Origin: Clostridia bacterium
Lineage (GTDB): Bacteria > Bacillota > Clostridia > Oscillospirales > Acutalibacteraceae
Direction: 5' to 3'
Assembly: GCA_017409265.1 (NCBI GenBank)
Contig: JAFQSY010000049.1
Span: 62,001-126,000, forward strand
Length of the DNA stretch: 64,000 nt
Position 1 is the first letter of the stretch. The number at the start of each line of letters is the position of its first letter. Position numbers and translations under genes: made by a program. A model generated the notes under the pieces. The model ran no database searches. It worked only from the letters and a program-made list of their open reading frames with translations, and was not told where the DNA came from. This document shows positions 55,426 to 64,000 of the stretch, piece after piece.

Positions 55426-56577
55426 TTATTTCACCTCTGAAATATTTAAAAAATCTTTAATTTTCCGAAAGAATTTTTCGAGAAAACCTTTTGTCTGTTC
55501 CTGTTCATGTTCGGTAACAGGCTTTAAAAACACCGCATCAGCTGTTAATAAAGGTACTTTATCTACAATACCTTTTTCAGAAATAAACACAGCTTCACCG
55601 ACAGCGGAATCTTTTTTAATCGGAGCATATTCAAACGGTTTAAGCATAATCCTGCATTTACAATCTTCACCCTCAAGCCATTCGGGACAGTATGCAAGCT
55701 TTATCGAAACCGAAGACTCATCGCCACCTGCAACATTCAATCTTACATCACTTAAGTCACAGCCGAGATTGATACCCTTTAATTTTGAAAAACCGTATTC
55801 AAACATTGAAATATGGTCATTCCAATCATCGGAGGCATTAAGAGTTACCGCAACAAGCGTTACACCGTTTCTTTCAGCCGCACTCACAAGGCATCTGCCG
55901 CTTTTCTTTGTAAAGCCTGTCTTAATTCCTATCGTATCGGAATACTTCCACAAAAGCCTGTTATGGTTTGTTAAAGTACGTGCATACGGAGGGTTGCCGT
56001 ATGTAAGCTTTGCCTTTTTTTGAGAACAAATAAAGGCAAATTCGGGATTTTCAATACATTCACATGCAAGCAGTGCCATATCATAAGCGGTTGAATAGTG
56101 GTTTTTATCATCAAGACCTGATGCAGTTACGAAATTTGTATTCTTCATGCCGATTTCAGCTGCACGGGCATTCATGAGCTTTGCAAAGCCTTCCTGCCCT
56201 CCGCCGAGAACATGAGCTACGGTATTTGCAGCATCATTGCCAGACTGAAGAAGCATTCCGTAAACCAATTCTTCCATTGAAACGCTGTCACCCGCAACAA
56301 GGCCCATTGATGTTCCCTCAACAGACACCATCTCATTTGTAACAGTAATCTCTTTATCAGGAATGGAGGCTTCAAGCGCAATAAGCGAGGTCATGATTTT
56401 GGTCGTACTCGCCATTGAAAGCTGTTTTTCTGCATTTTTCGAAAACAGAATCTCGCCGTTATCGGCACACATCAGAATTGCACTTTGCGCCGAAACGCCG
56501 ATATTTGCAAATGCCGTTAAATCAAACGATACAACAGCTGTCAAAACAACAAACAAAGCAATTATTCTCTTTTTCAA
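55426..56577 (-). CDS. D-alanyl-D-alanine carboxypeptidase (DacB/DacF type, PBP5-like)
   Basis: Secreted penicillin-binding protein trimming the terminal D-Ala of peptidoglycan. Signal peptide (1-24), then motifs SMASTTKIM (S-x-x-K, about 55), SGNDAAN (S-x-N, about 117) and KTGFTKKSGRC (KTG, about 220). After the catalytic domain comes the PBP5 C-terminal domain (about 270-350) and an amphipathic tail for membrane binding. 383 residues. Located beside gerW and scpAB as with the sporulation dacB in Bacillus, so a role in cortex formation is plausible. Confidence 0.9.
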   Translation of the reverse strand: MKKRIIALFVVLTAVVSFDLTAFANIGVSAQSAILMCADNGEILFSKNAEKQLSMASTTKIMTSLIALEASIPDKEITVTNEMVSVEGTSMGLVAGDSVSMEELVYGMLLQSGNDAANTVAHVLGGGQEGFAKLMNARAAEIGMKNTNFVTASGLDDKNHYSTAYDMALLACECIENPEFAFICSQKKAKLTYGNPPYARTLTNHNRLLWKYSDTIGIKTGFTKKSGRCLVSAAERNGVTLVAVTLNASDDWNDHISMFEYGFSKLKGINLGCDLSDVRLNVAGGDESSVSIKLAYCPEWLEGEDCKCRIMLKPFEYAPIKKDSAVGEAVFISEKGIVDKVPLLTADAVFLKPVTEHEQEQTKGFLEKFFRKIKDFLNISEVK

Positions 56578-56645
56578 TCATCTCATCCTCACATATTTTG
56601 AATAATAAAATATATGCGGAGAGACGGAATTAATAATACAAATTA

Positions 56646-57077
56646 TCAGACGGTCGTTTCGCCTGAAGCCATGTAGTCGTTGATTGCGTTATCAACGGTG
56701 TTATCCTTATTCTTGAGCTGGCTGATAACATCTGTTGCCTTATCAACGATATCGGGAACCATGCCGATAACTCTTTCAACAGAGCCTTCCGCTGCATTGA
56801 TATACTTAACTGAAACACTTCCGTTATTAACAACAAGGAATGCAACGGGTGAGATTGTAATTCCGGCTCCGCCGCCGCCACCAAAAAGCTCCTGATTGCT
56901 CTTTGAGGGGAAATCTGTTCCGCCGGATGCAAATCCGTAAGTAACCTTTGAAACAGGAATTATCTGAAGTGTTTCGCTGATTTTGATAGGATCACCGATA
57001 ATTGTGCTGACATCGACAAGATCCTTTATCTTTTCAATTGATGTACCGAGGATTCCTGATGCTGACTGTTCTTTCAT
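56646..57077 (-). CDS. gerW: GerW/YtfJ-family sporulation protein
   Basis: 143 residues. The family features are visible: GDPIKISETLQIIPVSKVTY (about 28-47), FGGGGGAGITISPVAFLVV (about 65-83, glycine run then hydrophobic strand). Members localise to the forespore and are needed for spore germination of some types. Lies downstream of the DUF2953 gene, an arrangement shared by many Clostridia; its promoter would be under sporulation control, but I cannot read a sigma-G or -F box with confidence. Confidence 0.88.
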   Translation of the reverse strand: MKEQSASGILGTSIEKIKDLVDVSTIIGDPIKISETLQIIPVSKVTYGFASGGTDFPSKSNQELFGGGGGAGITISPVAFLVVNNGSVSVKYINAAEGSVERVIGMVPDIVDKATDVISQLKNKDNTVDNAINDYMASGETTV

Positions 57078-57095
57078 TTTGTTTTCCGCCTTTCT

Positions 57096-57800
57096 TTATT
57101 TTGAATTAGAATTATTTATAACCTGCTTTTCCACTTCAGGCTTCGGAGCCTTGCTGTGCTTAAGCAGCTTTATAACCACCTTGAACAGAAGTTCAAATGC
57201 AACGATTATTACGGCATTGATAAGCTTTATCGGTCTTACCGAAGCTTTTGTATGCAGCCTTGCACTGCTTTTGCCGTAAATGAAATCGGGGTTGATTTCA
57301 AGATTATATTTTTTAACTCGCATCGTGCTGACAATAAGACCCATTGCAGGGAACGCAGCCGAGCAGGTTTCACCGTATTTTATTGCTGTTTCTGCCGAAT
57401 CGCCTTTGCCGACAGTCATGGATATGTAAAGCTCTTCAAAGAGGAATGCTCTGCCGATACGCTTAAACATTCCGCCGACAGCCTTTGCCGCATCCTTCAA
57501 AAGCTGGACAACACCCGCAACGCCTCTGTTACGATAAAAACGGACAAACATGTTATCCTGCTTTTTCTTTTTAGGCTCTTTTATTATTTCACTTTGTTCC
57601 TTTGGCTTTTCTTTTTTCGGTTTCTTATCTTTCTTGGGCTTTTCTTCTTTTTCATGCGAAGGAAGAACTTTGAATTTCAGAAAAAGCCAGCCTACGGAAA
57701 GTTCAACATCGTCTTCATAATGAACCGTGATAACAACTTTTACCGAAAGCAGAAGAATAAAGAAAGCTATGATTCCGAGAATTATATAAAGCGCTGTCAA
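57096..57800 (-). CDS. DUF2953 membrane-anchored protein
   Basis: 234 residues: N-terminal membrane helix (3-22), a charged Lys/Glu/Pro-rich linker (about 50-85, KPKKDKKPKKEKPKEQSE), then a domain with EELYISMTVGKGDSAETAIK (about 123-142) and a second hydrophobic stretch (about 190-215). DUF2953 proteins pair with GerW in sporulating Firmicutes. No known biochemical role. Confidence 0.8.
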   Translation of the reverse strand: MTALYIILGIIAFFILLLSVKVVITVHYEDDVELSVGWLFLKFKVLPSHEKEEKPKKDKKPKKEKPKEQSEIIKEPKKKKQDNMFVRFYRNRGVAGVVQLLKDAAKAVGGMFKRIGRAFLFEELYISMTVGKGDSAETAIKYGETCSAAFPAMGLIVSTMRVKKYNLEINPDFIYGKSSARLHTKASVRPIKLINAVIIVAFELLFKVVIKLLKHSKAPKPEVEKQVINNSNSK

Positions 57801-57812
57801 ACTATCGCCTCC

Positions 57813-58406
57813 TTATTCTTCGGACGGGAAGAAGCTTCTTATCTGCTCGCCCTGTTCGTTGTCAATCTCATCGTCAGGCTCCTGACCGATTTCGGGCTTT
57901 TCAGGAAGTTCGGGTAAATCTGCAAGAGATGACAGGCAGAAGCAGCGCAAAAAATCGGGAGTTGTACCGTAAAGAAGAGGTCTGCCCGGAAGGTCGAGCC
58001 TTCCTTTTTCTTCGAGCAAACCCTTTTGACAAAGAGTTGCAACAACGCCCGAGCAGTCAACGCCTCTTATCTGCTCGATATACGCCTTCGTTACAGGCTG
58101 ATTATAAGCTACAACCGCCAAAACCTCAAATGCAGCGGGTGAAAGCGGTGTGTTCTTCTTTATGTCGAGAACGTTTCTGACCTGCTGTGCATATTCAACA
58201 CGTGAACAAAGCTGATATTTGCTGCCGAGACGCAGCAGACATATTCCGCTCTGACGCTCATCAAGACTCATTGAAAGCTCCCAGAGAGCACCTGTCACAA
58301 CATCAGCATCAAGCTCAAGTGCCTGCGCAATTCTTGAAACTTCAACAGGTTCGCCGGAAGCAAACAGAATTGCTTCGCATGCTGCACGAATTTGTTCATT
58401 CGTCAA
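57813..58406 (-). CDS. scpB: Segregation and condensation protein B
   Basis: Winged-helix partner of the SMC condensin. 197 residues with two tandem winged-helix domains; AVVAYNQPVTKAYIEQIRGV (about 91-110) and LLEEKGRLDLPGRPLLYGTT (about 135) are family signatures. Its start overlaps the scpA end by 11 nt. Confidence 0.94.
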   Translation of the reverse strand: MTNEQIRAACEAILFASGEPVEVSRIAQALELDADVVTGALWELSMSLDERQSGICLLRLGSKYQLCSRVEYAQQVRNVLDIKKNTPLSPAAFEVLAVVAYNQPVTKAYIEQIRGVDCSGVVATLCQKGLLEEKGRLDLPGRPLLYGTTPDFLRCFCLSSLADLPELPEKPEIGQEPDDEIDNEQGEQIRSFFPSEE

Positions 58407-59127
58407 TTTCTATACTCTCCTCTCCGCCTTCAAGCAAGGTTATTTCGGTGTTATCTCCGTCACCGTCAATCTGTATTCTTTTTGCCTTTGCCATAGCAAG
58501 CAAAGCAAGGAAGGTTGCAACCATTTCGGAGCGTGACTCCGACTCTTCAAAGAAAGAAATAAATCTGTGTTTTTTCTTGCTTTTGAACTTGTCGATTATA
58601 AACCCGATTCTCGATGAAACAGAAACAATTTTATGGGCTACAATTCCTCTGAATGCCTCAATCGGCGGCGGAAGTCTTCGCTTGCCTTTGCCGACTGCGG
58701 CGAGATATGCTTTAAAAATTTCAAAAGGCTCATGGATTCTTGTGTAGGTCATATCAACCTCAATCTCTTCGGGAGGTCTTGCATAAAACTCAAAGCCCTT
58801 TGCCTGATTTTGAAGCTTGCCTGCAACCATTTTGCAATCCTGATATTCGGTAAGCTCGCCGCGAAGCTCTTCAACAAGCTTTTCCGCTTCTTCATGAACA
58901 GGAAGAAGCGACACGGTTTTTATATAAAGCAATCTTGCCGCCATTTCGAGAAATTCACTTGAAACCTCAAGATTATCATCCTGCATTTGGCGGACATAAT
59001 CAAGATACTGCTCAATTATTTCCATTATGGGAACATCATTGATACTGACTTTCTTTTTTGCGATAAGCTGGAGAAGCAAATCCATCGGTCCTTCAAAGAC
59101 CTCCAGCTTATATTGTAGTTTTTCCAA
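58396..59127 (-). CDS. scpA: Segregation and condensation protein A
   Basis: Kleisin that bridges the SMC heads. N-terminal LEVFEGPMDLLLQLIAKKKV (8-27) and the helix EFLEMAARLLYIKTVSLLP (about 63-81) are conserved; the C-terminal winged helix (about 190-243) binds the SMC cap. 243 residues. Confidence 0.95.
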   Translation of the reverse strand: MEKLQYKLEVFEGPMDLLLQLIAKKKVSINDVPIMEIIEQYLDYVRQMQDDNLEVSSEFLEMAARLLYIKTVSLLPVHEEAEKLVEELRGELTEYQDCKMVAGKLQNQAKGFEFYARPPEEIEVDMTYTRIHEPFEIFKAYLAAVGKGKRRLPPPIEAFRGIVAHKIVSVSSRIGFIIDKFKSKKKHRFISFFEESESRSEMVATFLALLAMAKAKRIQIDGDGDNTEITLLEGGEESIEIDE

Positions 59128-59149
59128 GGAATTAACCCCTTTCGGTCAA

Positions 59150-59827
59150 TCAGATAAACGGTAAAAAAGGGAGTCTTGCGATGTAAGAAAGAAGCGTTAC
59201 AACAAGACCCGAAACAAAATTCAGCGGCCTGTCAAGAACTCCGAAAACTATGAGCGCAAATATGCCGAGAATAATATAGCGCTCATATTGCATGATTTTG
59301 AAATAATATTTCTGCGGAATGAGAAGATTTGCTATTCTTGAACCGTCAAGCGGAGGAATGGGAATAAGATTAAACACAGCAAGGCTGACATTAATCTGCG
59401 CCGCAAATGTGAAGAATATCATCGAAACCTGCGCAACAATCGCGCCGTTTGTTGAATAAATAAGCGAGCAACCGTTTGAAAGAATCATAAAAAACAGCGC
59501 CATGATAAGATTTGAAAGCGGACCTGCAAGAGCTGTAATAGCCATGCCTGCCTTCGGATTTTTAAATCTTCTCGGATTCACGGGTACGGGCTTTGCATAA
59601 CCGAAGCCGACAAGAAAAATCATAACCGCACCCATGATGTCGATATGAGCAAGAGGTGCAAGCGTAAGCCTGCCCTTAAGCCTCGGAGTATCATCACCGA
59701 GCTTTGTTGCAACCAACGCATGGGCATATTCATGGATTGGCAGAGTACAAAAAACAACAAAAACTCTTGCCAGAAGATTCATTAAAACATCAATTGAAAA
59801 TCCGTTTCTCAATAAATCAAAAATCAT
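59150..59827 (-). CDS. M50-family site-2 intramembrane metalloprotease (rhomboid-independent)
   Basis: Polytopic zinc protease of 225 residues. Active-site HEYAHALVATKLGDDTPRLK (HExxH, about 30-49), and the second ligand motif NLIPIPPLDGSRI (about 165-177, Asp). About six hydrophobic segments. The usual partner position in Clostridia is next to scpA. Start ATG 59827 follows AGAAAGGAA and is one base after the prmC stop. Substrate unknown. Confidence 0.85.
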   Translation of the reverse strand: MIFDLLRNGFSIDVLMNLLARVFVVFCTLPIHEYAHALVATKLGDDTPRLKGRLTLAPLAHIDIMGAVMIFLVGFGYAKPVPVNPRRFKNPKAGMAITALAGPLSNLIMALFFMILSNGCSLIYSTNGAIVAQVSMIFFTFAAQINVSLAVFNLIPIPPLDGSRIANLLIPQKYYFKIMQYERYIILGIFALIVFGVLDRPLNFVSGLVVTLLSYIARLPFLPFI

Positions 59828-59828
59828 T

Positions 59829-60674
59829 TTATTTCCTTTCTGTGTGACCGATAACAACTCTTTTTATTCCGTTAAAATCGGTTACCGAACATGTTCTGCA
59901 GCAAACTGATGAAAAAATATCCTCAATTATGTCCGTCTGACCCTCTCCGCATTCAACGGCAACAGCACCTTTGCAAAACGGAAGCCATTTCTCACCGATT
60001 ACCCGATAAAAATCCAAACCGTCATTTCCTCCGTCAAGTGCCATTGAAGGCTCATGAAGCACTTCCGCTTGAAGTGTGGGAATTTCTGCACTCTCAATAT
60101 AAGGCGGATTCGAAAGAATCAAATCGGGTTTCGGTATATTAAAGCTTTCAAATCCGTCAAAGATATCGCCTTTGATTGCATTAACATTGCCGCAACCGAA
60201 ATTCTTAAGATTTTTTTGAAGGTAACGGAAAGCCTCTTCCGATTTTTCAAGAAGATATACTTTTGAACCGGAAAGATTCCTTGCAACGGTCAGTCCGATA
60301 CAACCTGAACCAGAACACAAATCTAAAACAATCGGTGATTTTTTATCTTTAAGATAATCCAAAGCAAAATCAACAAGTATTTCTGTTTCAGGTCTCGGAA
60401 TAAGAACACCCTCACCTACATAAAAGCTCTCGCCGTAAAAATCCCATGAACCTATTACATACTGAACAGGCGTGCCTCTTGCTCTTAGGGTAATCATTTC
60501 GATATATTTTACTTCCTTTTCAGAATCAGCAGTTTCATCGGAATTAAAAACCAGATACTCTCTTCCGCATTCAAAAGCAGCTTCAAAAATCCAGTGAGCT
60601 TCGTTAGCGTAATTATTAATTTCGTACTTTTTTAAAAGAGATTTTCCTTTTTCCAAAAGCTGTGAAACTGTCAT
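59829..60674 (-). CDS. prmC: Release factor glutamine methyltransferase PrmC
   Basis: Methylates the GGQ glutamine of RF1 and RF2 with SAM. Catalytic NPPYIE (about 182-187), SAM-binding LDLCSGSGCIGLTVARN (about 118-134), N-terminal helical domain (1-80). 281 residues. Start shares a base with the DUF1385 stop (TAATG). Confidence 0.94.
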   Translation of the reverse strand: MTVSQLLEKGKSLLKKYEINNYANEAHWIFEAAFECGREYLVFNSDETADSEKEVKYIEMITLRARGTPVQYVIGSWDFYGESFYVGEGVLIPRPETEILVDFALDYLKDKKSPIVLDLCSGSGCIGLTVARNLSGSKVYLLEKSEEAFRYLQKNLKNFGCGNVNAIKGDIFDGFESFNIPKPDLILSNPPYIESAEIPTLQAEVLHEPSMALDGGNDGLDFYRVIGEKWLPFCKGAVAVECGEGQTDIIEDIFSSVCCRTCSVTDFNGIKRVVIGHTERK

Positions 60675-61660
60675 TATGCATTCTCCGAATCAGGCTCTGT
60701 TTTTTCAGGAACGTCTCCGCTCAAGCAAGCATTCATAGCTTCAATTGCAACTTCAATTATTGCATCATCGGGCTCTGCGGTGGTTATTCTCTGCATGAGC
60801 AGACCCGGAGCAGAAAGAAGCTTTGTAAGCTTATTGGGATACTTGCCTGCAAGCTGAATGAATTCAAAGCCAACGCCCATTATAACAGGCATAATCAAAA
60901 TTTTAACTGCAATCCATACTGCTCTGATTTCAGTAAGCACAGGAAAGATAACTGAAACAACTGATGAGATAAGAATGCTTAAAAGAATTGTTACGAAAAT
61001 AAAGCTTGTTCCGCATCTGGGATGATAGCGGAGCTCTTTTTTTATATTTTCAACAGTAAGCTCATTTCCGTGTTCGAAGCAGAAAATTGTTTTATGCTCT
61101 GCGCCGTGATACATATAAACTCTGTGAATTTCTTTCATCTTTGAAACAAGATACATATAAATCACGAAAATAATTACTCTGATAACACCCTCAAAGATAG
61201 CTCTTAATGCAGAGATTTCTCCGCCCGCAAGCTTGTCGTTGATAAGGTCAAACACAAAACTCGGAAGCCACATAAAAAGAAGAAACGCAAGCCCGAAGCC
61301 GAGAACAGCAGAAACAGCTCCGATAACTGCCATCATTTTAGGTCCGAAATGGTTCGAAATCCATTTATCAAGCTTTGATTCGCTCTCCTCTTCCATATCA
61401 ATAGATGTTTTCTCCGCTGATTCCATAATCAGCTTATATCCGAAAACCATAGACTCAATAAACGAAACAACGCCGCGGATAACGGGAATATTGAAGAATT
61501 TGAATTTCTTTCTTACCGAAACAAAATCCTTCATCTGTGTTTCGATTGTTCCGTCAGGCAGGCGGAGTGACATTGCCGTGCCCTTGGGACCTCTCATCAT
61601 TATTCCTTCCATAAGCGCCTGTCCGCCTACGGCTACATAGTTATTCTTCTTTGAGCTCAT
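60674..61660 (-). CDS. DUF1385 membrane protein (YqhQ-like)
   Basis: Polytopic protein, 328 residues. Begins VAVGGQALMEGIMMRGPKG (about 8-26), a hallmark of the DUF1385/YqhQ family, with MYHGAEHKTIFCFEHG (about 205-220) as second conserved block (the HxEHK pattern suggests metal binding). The family is often next to prmC and prfA in Firmicutes. Start ATG 61660 lies within the end of the histidine kinase gene. Function not known. Confidence 0.85.
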   Translation of the reverse strand: MSSKKNNYVAVGGQALMEGIMMRGPKGTAMSLRLPDGTIETQMKDFVSVRKKFKFFNIPVIRGVVSFIESMVFGYKLIMESAEKTSIDMEEESESKLDKWISNHFGPKMMAVIGAVSAVLGFGLAFLLFMWLPSFVFDLINDKLAGGEISALRAIFEGVIRVIIFVIYMYLVSKMKEIHRVYMYHGAEHKTIFCFEHGNELTVENIKKELRYHPRCGTSFIFVTILLSILISSVVSVIFPVLTEIRAVWIAVKILIMPVIMGVGFEFIQLAGKYPNKLTKLLSAPGLLMQRITTAEPDDAIIEVAIEAMNACLSGDVPEKTEPDSENA

Positions 61661-63119
61661 CTGTCTTTGTGTCTCCTTCCTTGTCAGATGATGATGTTCG
61701 TTCGACGCGCTCAACGGGAATTGTTATCTTAACCGTTGTTCCTGCGCCGAGGACGCTTTCAATATCAAGTTCACCGTTATGAAGCTTTATTATTTCGTCA
61801 GCAACGGCAAGACCAATGCCTGAACCTCTGACGGTAGTATTTGCTTTAAAAAATTTTTCTTTGATATGCGGTAAATCTTCGGGTGAAATTCCGGCACCTG
61901 TATCTTTAACAGAAACAACAAGAGTTGCGGGATTCGGCTTTTCAGCGATAACATTGATTTTTCCGCCGTGAGGAGTATATTTTATCGCATTGTCAAGAAT
62001 ATTGATAAATACCTGCTTGATTCTTGCGGCATCTCCTGTTGCTGGTGCAGGCGCTCTGGGAGCATTATATTCCAAATCAATGCCCTCGCGCATCGAGCGC
62101 TCTTTGAATGCAAAGACAACTTCGTCAAGCTCTGCAAGCACATCAATCTTTTCGTTTTTGAGCTGCATTCTTCCGCTGCTCATTCTCGAGAAGTCAAGAA
62201 GTTCTTCAACCATATCGTTAAGTCTTGATGCCTCGCTGATAATAACACCCATGCCCCTTTCGGTCATTGCAGGATCAGTATCACCAATCTGAAGAAGCGT
62301 TTCACCCCAGCCTTTAATTGCTGTCAACGGAGTTCTTAATTCATGAGAAACAGTTGAAATAAAATCATTTTTCAGTCTGTCGGTTGCGGAAAGTTTGGTT
62401 GCCATATCATTAATCGTTGCGCACAAATCACCAATTTCATCATTGTACGGATAGTGGTCAATTCGCGCCTCAAGGTCTCCGCCTGCAATCTTCTTTGCGG
62501 TTGCGTCAATAGCCTTTACGGGATTTACAATTGAACGGGTGAAAAAGCTGCCCGAAATCATAACCAGAGAAAAAAGCGCAACGCATGCGGAAATAACGAG
62601 AATGCAAATTCTCACAAGCTGTTCATCAACAGCTTCCATTGAAACCATAAACCTGATTGCACCGCCATGAACACCGTTGGGATAATTATAAATGCAGGTT
62701 GAAGCCATTATTTTTTCTCCCGACGGGAGCTTGCCGATCCATTTTGCGCTTTCCTCTCCGTTAACAAGAGCCTGCACATAATCAGGCATTTCAACCTCGC
62801 CTTTTATTTCAAATCCGCTTGACGAAAGAACAATATTGCCATTGCTGTCAATAAGCCAAACAGCCATTGTTTCTTTATCAGGGAAGGTTTCAACAAACTT
62901 TCTGCCTGCGGTTTCAAAACCCTTCTCGGAAGTATCGCCGTAAAGATTCAGGGTAGAAGCAATTTCTTCCGACGAATATGAATCAAGTGTCATGCTTGCA
63001 GCGCTGTAATAATAACTGCGCAGCGAAAAAAGAAGAGCAACCGAAACCGAAACAAGAATAATAACAACTATAGAAGCTACGTTGAGAAACCATCGCTTTG
63101 TTATTCCGACAAATTTCAA
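61641..63119 (-). CDS. HAMP-domain sensor histidine kinase
   Basis: Two-component sensor. TM helix 1 (about 9-37), extracytoplasmic sensor (about 38-172), TM helix 2 (about 173-195), HAMP (about 196-248), HisKA with SHELRTPLTAIKGWGE (phospho-His about 259), and HATPase with DNAIKYTPHGG (N box), DTGAGIS (G1) and GSGIGLAVADE (G2). 492 residues. 32 nt downstream of the response regulator gene. Architecture resembles the WalK/ResE/PhoR kinases of Firmicutes; signal unknown, but the location beside envelope genes hints at cell wall sensing. Confidence 0.93.
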   Translation of the reverse strand: MKFVGITKRWFLNVASIVVIILVSVSVALLFSLRSYYYSAASMTLDSYSSEEIASTLNLYGDTSEKGFETAGRKFVETFPDKETMAVWLIDSNGNIVLSSSGFEIKGEVEMPDYVQALVNGEESAKWIGKLPSGEKIMASTCIYNYPNGVHGGAIRFMVSMEAVDEQLVRICILVISACVALFSLVMISGSFFTRSIVNPVKAIDATAKKIAGGDLEARIDHYPYNDEIGDLCATINDMATKLSATDRLKNDFISTVSHELRTPLTAIKGWGETLLQIGDTDPAMTERGMGVIISEASRLNDMVEELLDFSRMSSGRMQLKNEKIDVLAELDEVVFAFKERSMREGIDLEYNAPRAPAPATGDAARIKQVFINILDNAIKYTPHGGKINVIAEKPNPATLVVSVKDTGAGISPEDLPHIKEKFFKANTTVRGSGIGLAVADEIIKLHNGELDIESVLGAGTTVKITIPVERVERTSSSDKEGDTKTDELKEE

Positions 63120-63151
63120 GGCTGCACCTCCTTCGCTGCAAATTTAAAAAT

Positions 63152-63850
63152 CTATACTATCCACTTATAACCGACGCCCCATATTGTTGTTAAATGCTTG
63201 GGAACTGACGGCTCTTCTTCAATCTTCATTCTCAAACGTCTGATGTTGACATCAACGATTTTTTCTTCACCGAAATATTCATTACCCCAGACCTTATTGA
63301 GAATATCCGTTCTGCTCAATGCAGCGCCCGGATTCATAAAGAAATATTCCATCATCTGAAACTCAACCTGTGTAAGTTCAATATATTCGTCATTTTTGGT
63401 AAGAGTTCTGTTTCTTATATTGAGCTTGAAGTCACCGAGTTCGATTACATCAACTGTATTGGGCTTTGTGCCCTTGCTCATGGCTACGCGTCTGTAAATA
63501 GCATCGACTCTTGCAACAAGCTCTGTCGGCGAAAACGGCTTTGTTACATAGTCATCAGCACCGGTCATAAGACCTGTTATCTTATCCATTTCCTGCGTTT
63601 TGGCGGTAAGCATTATAATTCCGATGTTGTGGCTCTTTGTTCTCAGTTGCCTGCAAACCTCAAGCCCGTCAACATTAGGCATCATAACATCAAGAACCGC
63701 AACGTCAATATCGCCGTCATTCGCTTCATAAAGCTCGAGCGCTCTTGCGCCGTCCTCCGCTTCAATGATTTCATAGCCTGCGCGGCGAAGATTTATTATT
63801 ATAAATTCTCTTATTGCCGCCTCATCTTCGGCAATCAAAACTCGTTTCAT
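63152..63850 (-). CDS. OmpR/PhoB-family response regulator
   Basis: 232-residue regulator. Receiver domain with AEDEA at the start, VLDVMMPNVDG (phospho-Asp about residue 53) and VTKPFSPTEL (conserved Lys, about 103-112), followed by a winged-helix DNA-binding domain (about 140-232) with LTQVEFQMMEYFFMNPG and VDVNIRRLRMKIE. Start ATG 63850 follows AAGGAG; an upstream codon is rejected. Partner of the histidine kinase. Confidence 0.93.
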   Translation of the reverse strand: MKRVLIAEDEAAIREFIIINLRRAGYEIIEAEDGARALELYEANDGDIDVAVLDVMMPNVDGLEVCRQLRTKSHNIGIIMLTAKTQEMDKITGLMTGADDYVTKPFSPTELVARVDAIYRRVAMSKGTKPNTVDVIELGDFKLNIRNRTLTKNDEYIELTQVEFQMMEYFFMNPGAALSRTDILNKVWGNEYFGEEKIVDVNIRRLRMKIEEEPSVPKHLTTIWGVGYKWIV

Positions 63851-63864
63851 CTTTTTTCTCCTTA

Positions 63865-64000
63865 TCAAGGAATTTTGGTGACCTTCGAAGAAATATACTT
63901 TTCATCAATTCCCGCTTTCTGACCGTTGGGAGTAATATAAACACAAACTGTTGAATCTTTCTTTTCGATAATCGGAATATACGCCCTGAAGGTTTCGGTG
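63865..64000 (-). CDS. C-terminal end of an unidentified protein
   Basis: Minus-strand frame running into the window edge. The last 44 residues read TETFRAYIPIIEKKDSTVCV then YITPNGQKAGIDEKYISSKV and TKIP, stop at 63865. The alternating hydrophobic pattern suggests beta-strands. No family recognised; it ends 14 nt before the response regulator start and might be cotranscribed. Confidence 0.55.
   Translation of the reverse strand, partial: TETFRAYIPIIEKKDSTVCVYITPNGQKAGIDEKYISSKVTKIP

Noticed and set aside
1-64000. CRISPR array or prophage
   Set aside because: No regularly spaced direct repeats and no phage structural or integrase genes were seen.

Overview
The window looks like a chromosomal segment of a low-G+C, spore-forming member of the Firmicutes, class Clostridia (probably an Oscillospirales/Ruminococcaceae-type gut anaerobe). 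The evidence is the conserved yicC-remA-gmk-rpoZ-priA-def-fmt-rsmB-rlmN-stp-prkC-rsgA block, a tiny SpoVM gene, GerW/YtfJ, a DacB/DacF-type carboxypeptidase, a T-box leader on proS, a PASTA kinase and strong sigma-A-type promoters. No CRISPR array, prophage or complete insertion sequence is seen.

Layout. 1-2065 (+): end of rsmE and an RsmF-type rRNA methyltransferase. 2101-5312: a GDPD gene and a GH3 glycosidase gene fired from back-to-back promoters. 5358-10265 (-): a two-gene redox unit (2Fe-2S/FAD reductase plus CrtI-like flavoenzyme), a secreted CHAP amidase and a membrane M28 peptidase. 10359-16881 (-): a tightly coupled four-gene operon of three paralogous B12-binding-type radical SAM enzymes and a GT2 glycosyltransferase, with a consensus promoter and a 27-bp palindrome just upstream. 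16966-18222: a scar region with an IS3 remnant, a broken HTH gene, an intact tRNA-Leu(CAA), and a 5'-half tRNA-Leu fragment ending at a palindrome. 18285-26379 (-): membrane XRE regulator, a guaB of the type known from Tritrichomonas, ppa, a Gfo/Idh/MocA enzyme, a TPM/zinc-ribbon pair, and a pdxY-like/thyA/folA operon. 26570-32677: a secreted ceramidase-like protein, azlCD, an epimerase and T-box-controlled proS. 32838-40560 (+): an MBOAT/DHHW acylation pair, argF, and one very long ORF that fuses carB to a dapF domain. 40576-64000 (-): ECF S component, spoVM, the rsgA-prkC-stp block, translation and replication genes, then rluB, dac, gerW, scpBA, prmC, a DUF1385 protein and a two-component system.

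How the parts fit. Most of the minus-strand block from 41 to 64 kb is housekeeping (rRNA modification, formyl-Met handling, chromosome condensation, nucleotide supply, Ser/Thr phospho-signalling) with sporulation genes mixed in. The most unusual items are the 1346-residue CarB-DapF fusion, whose epimerase domain lacks the first catalytic cysteine, and the three-radical-SAM/GT2 operon, whose product cannot be named from sequence. Both deserve follow-up. All promoter, terminator and operator calls are read by eye from consensus matches.
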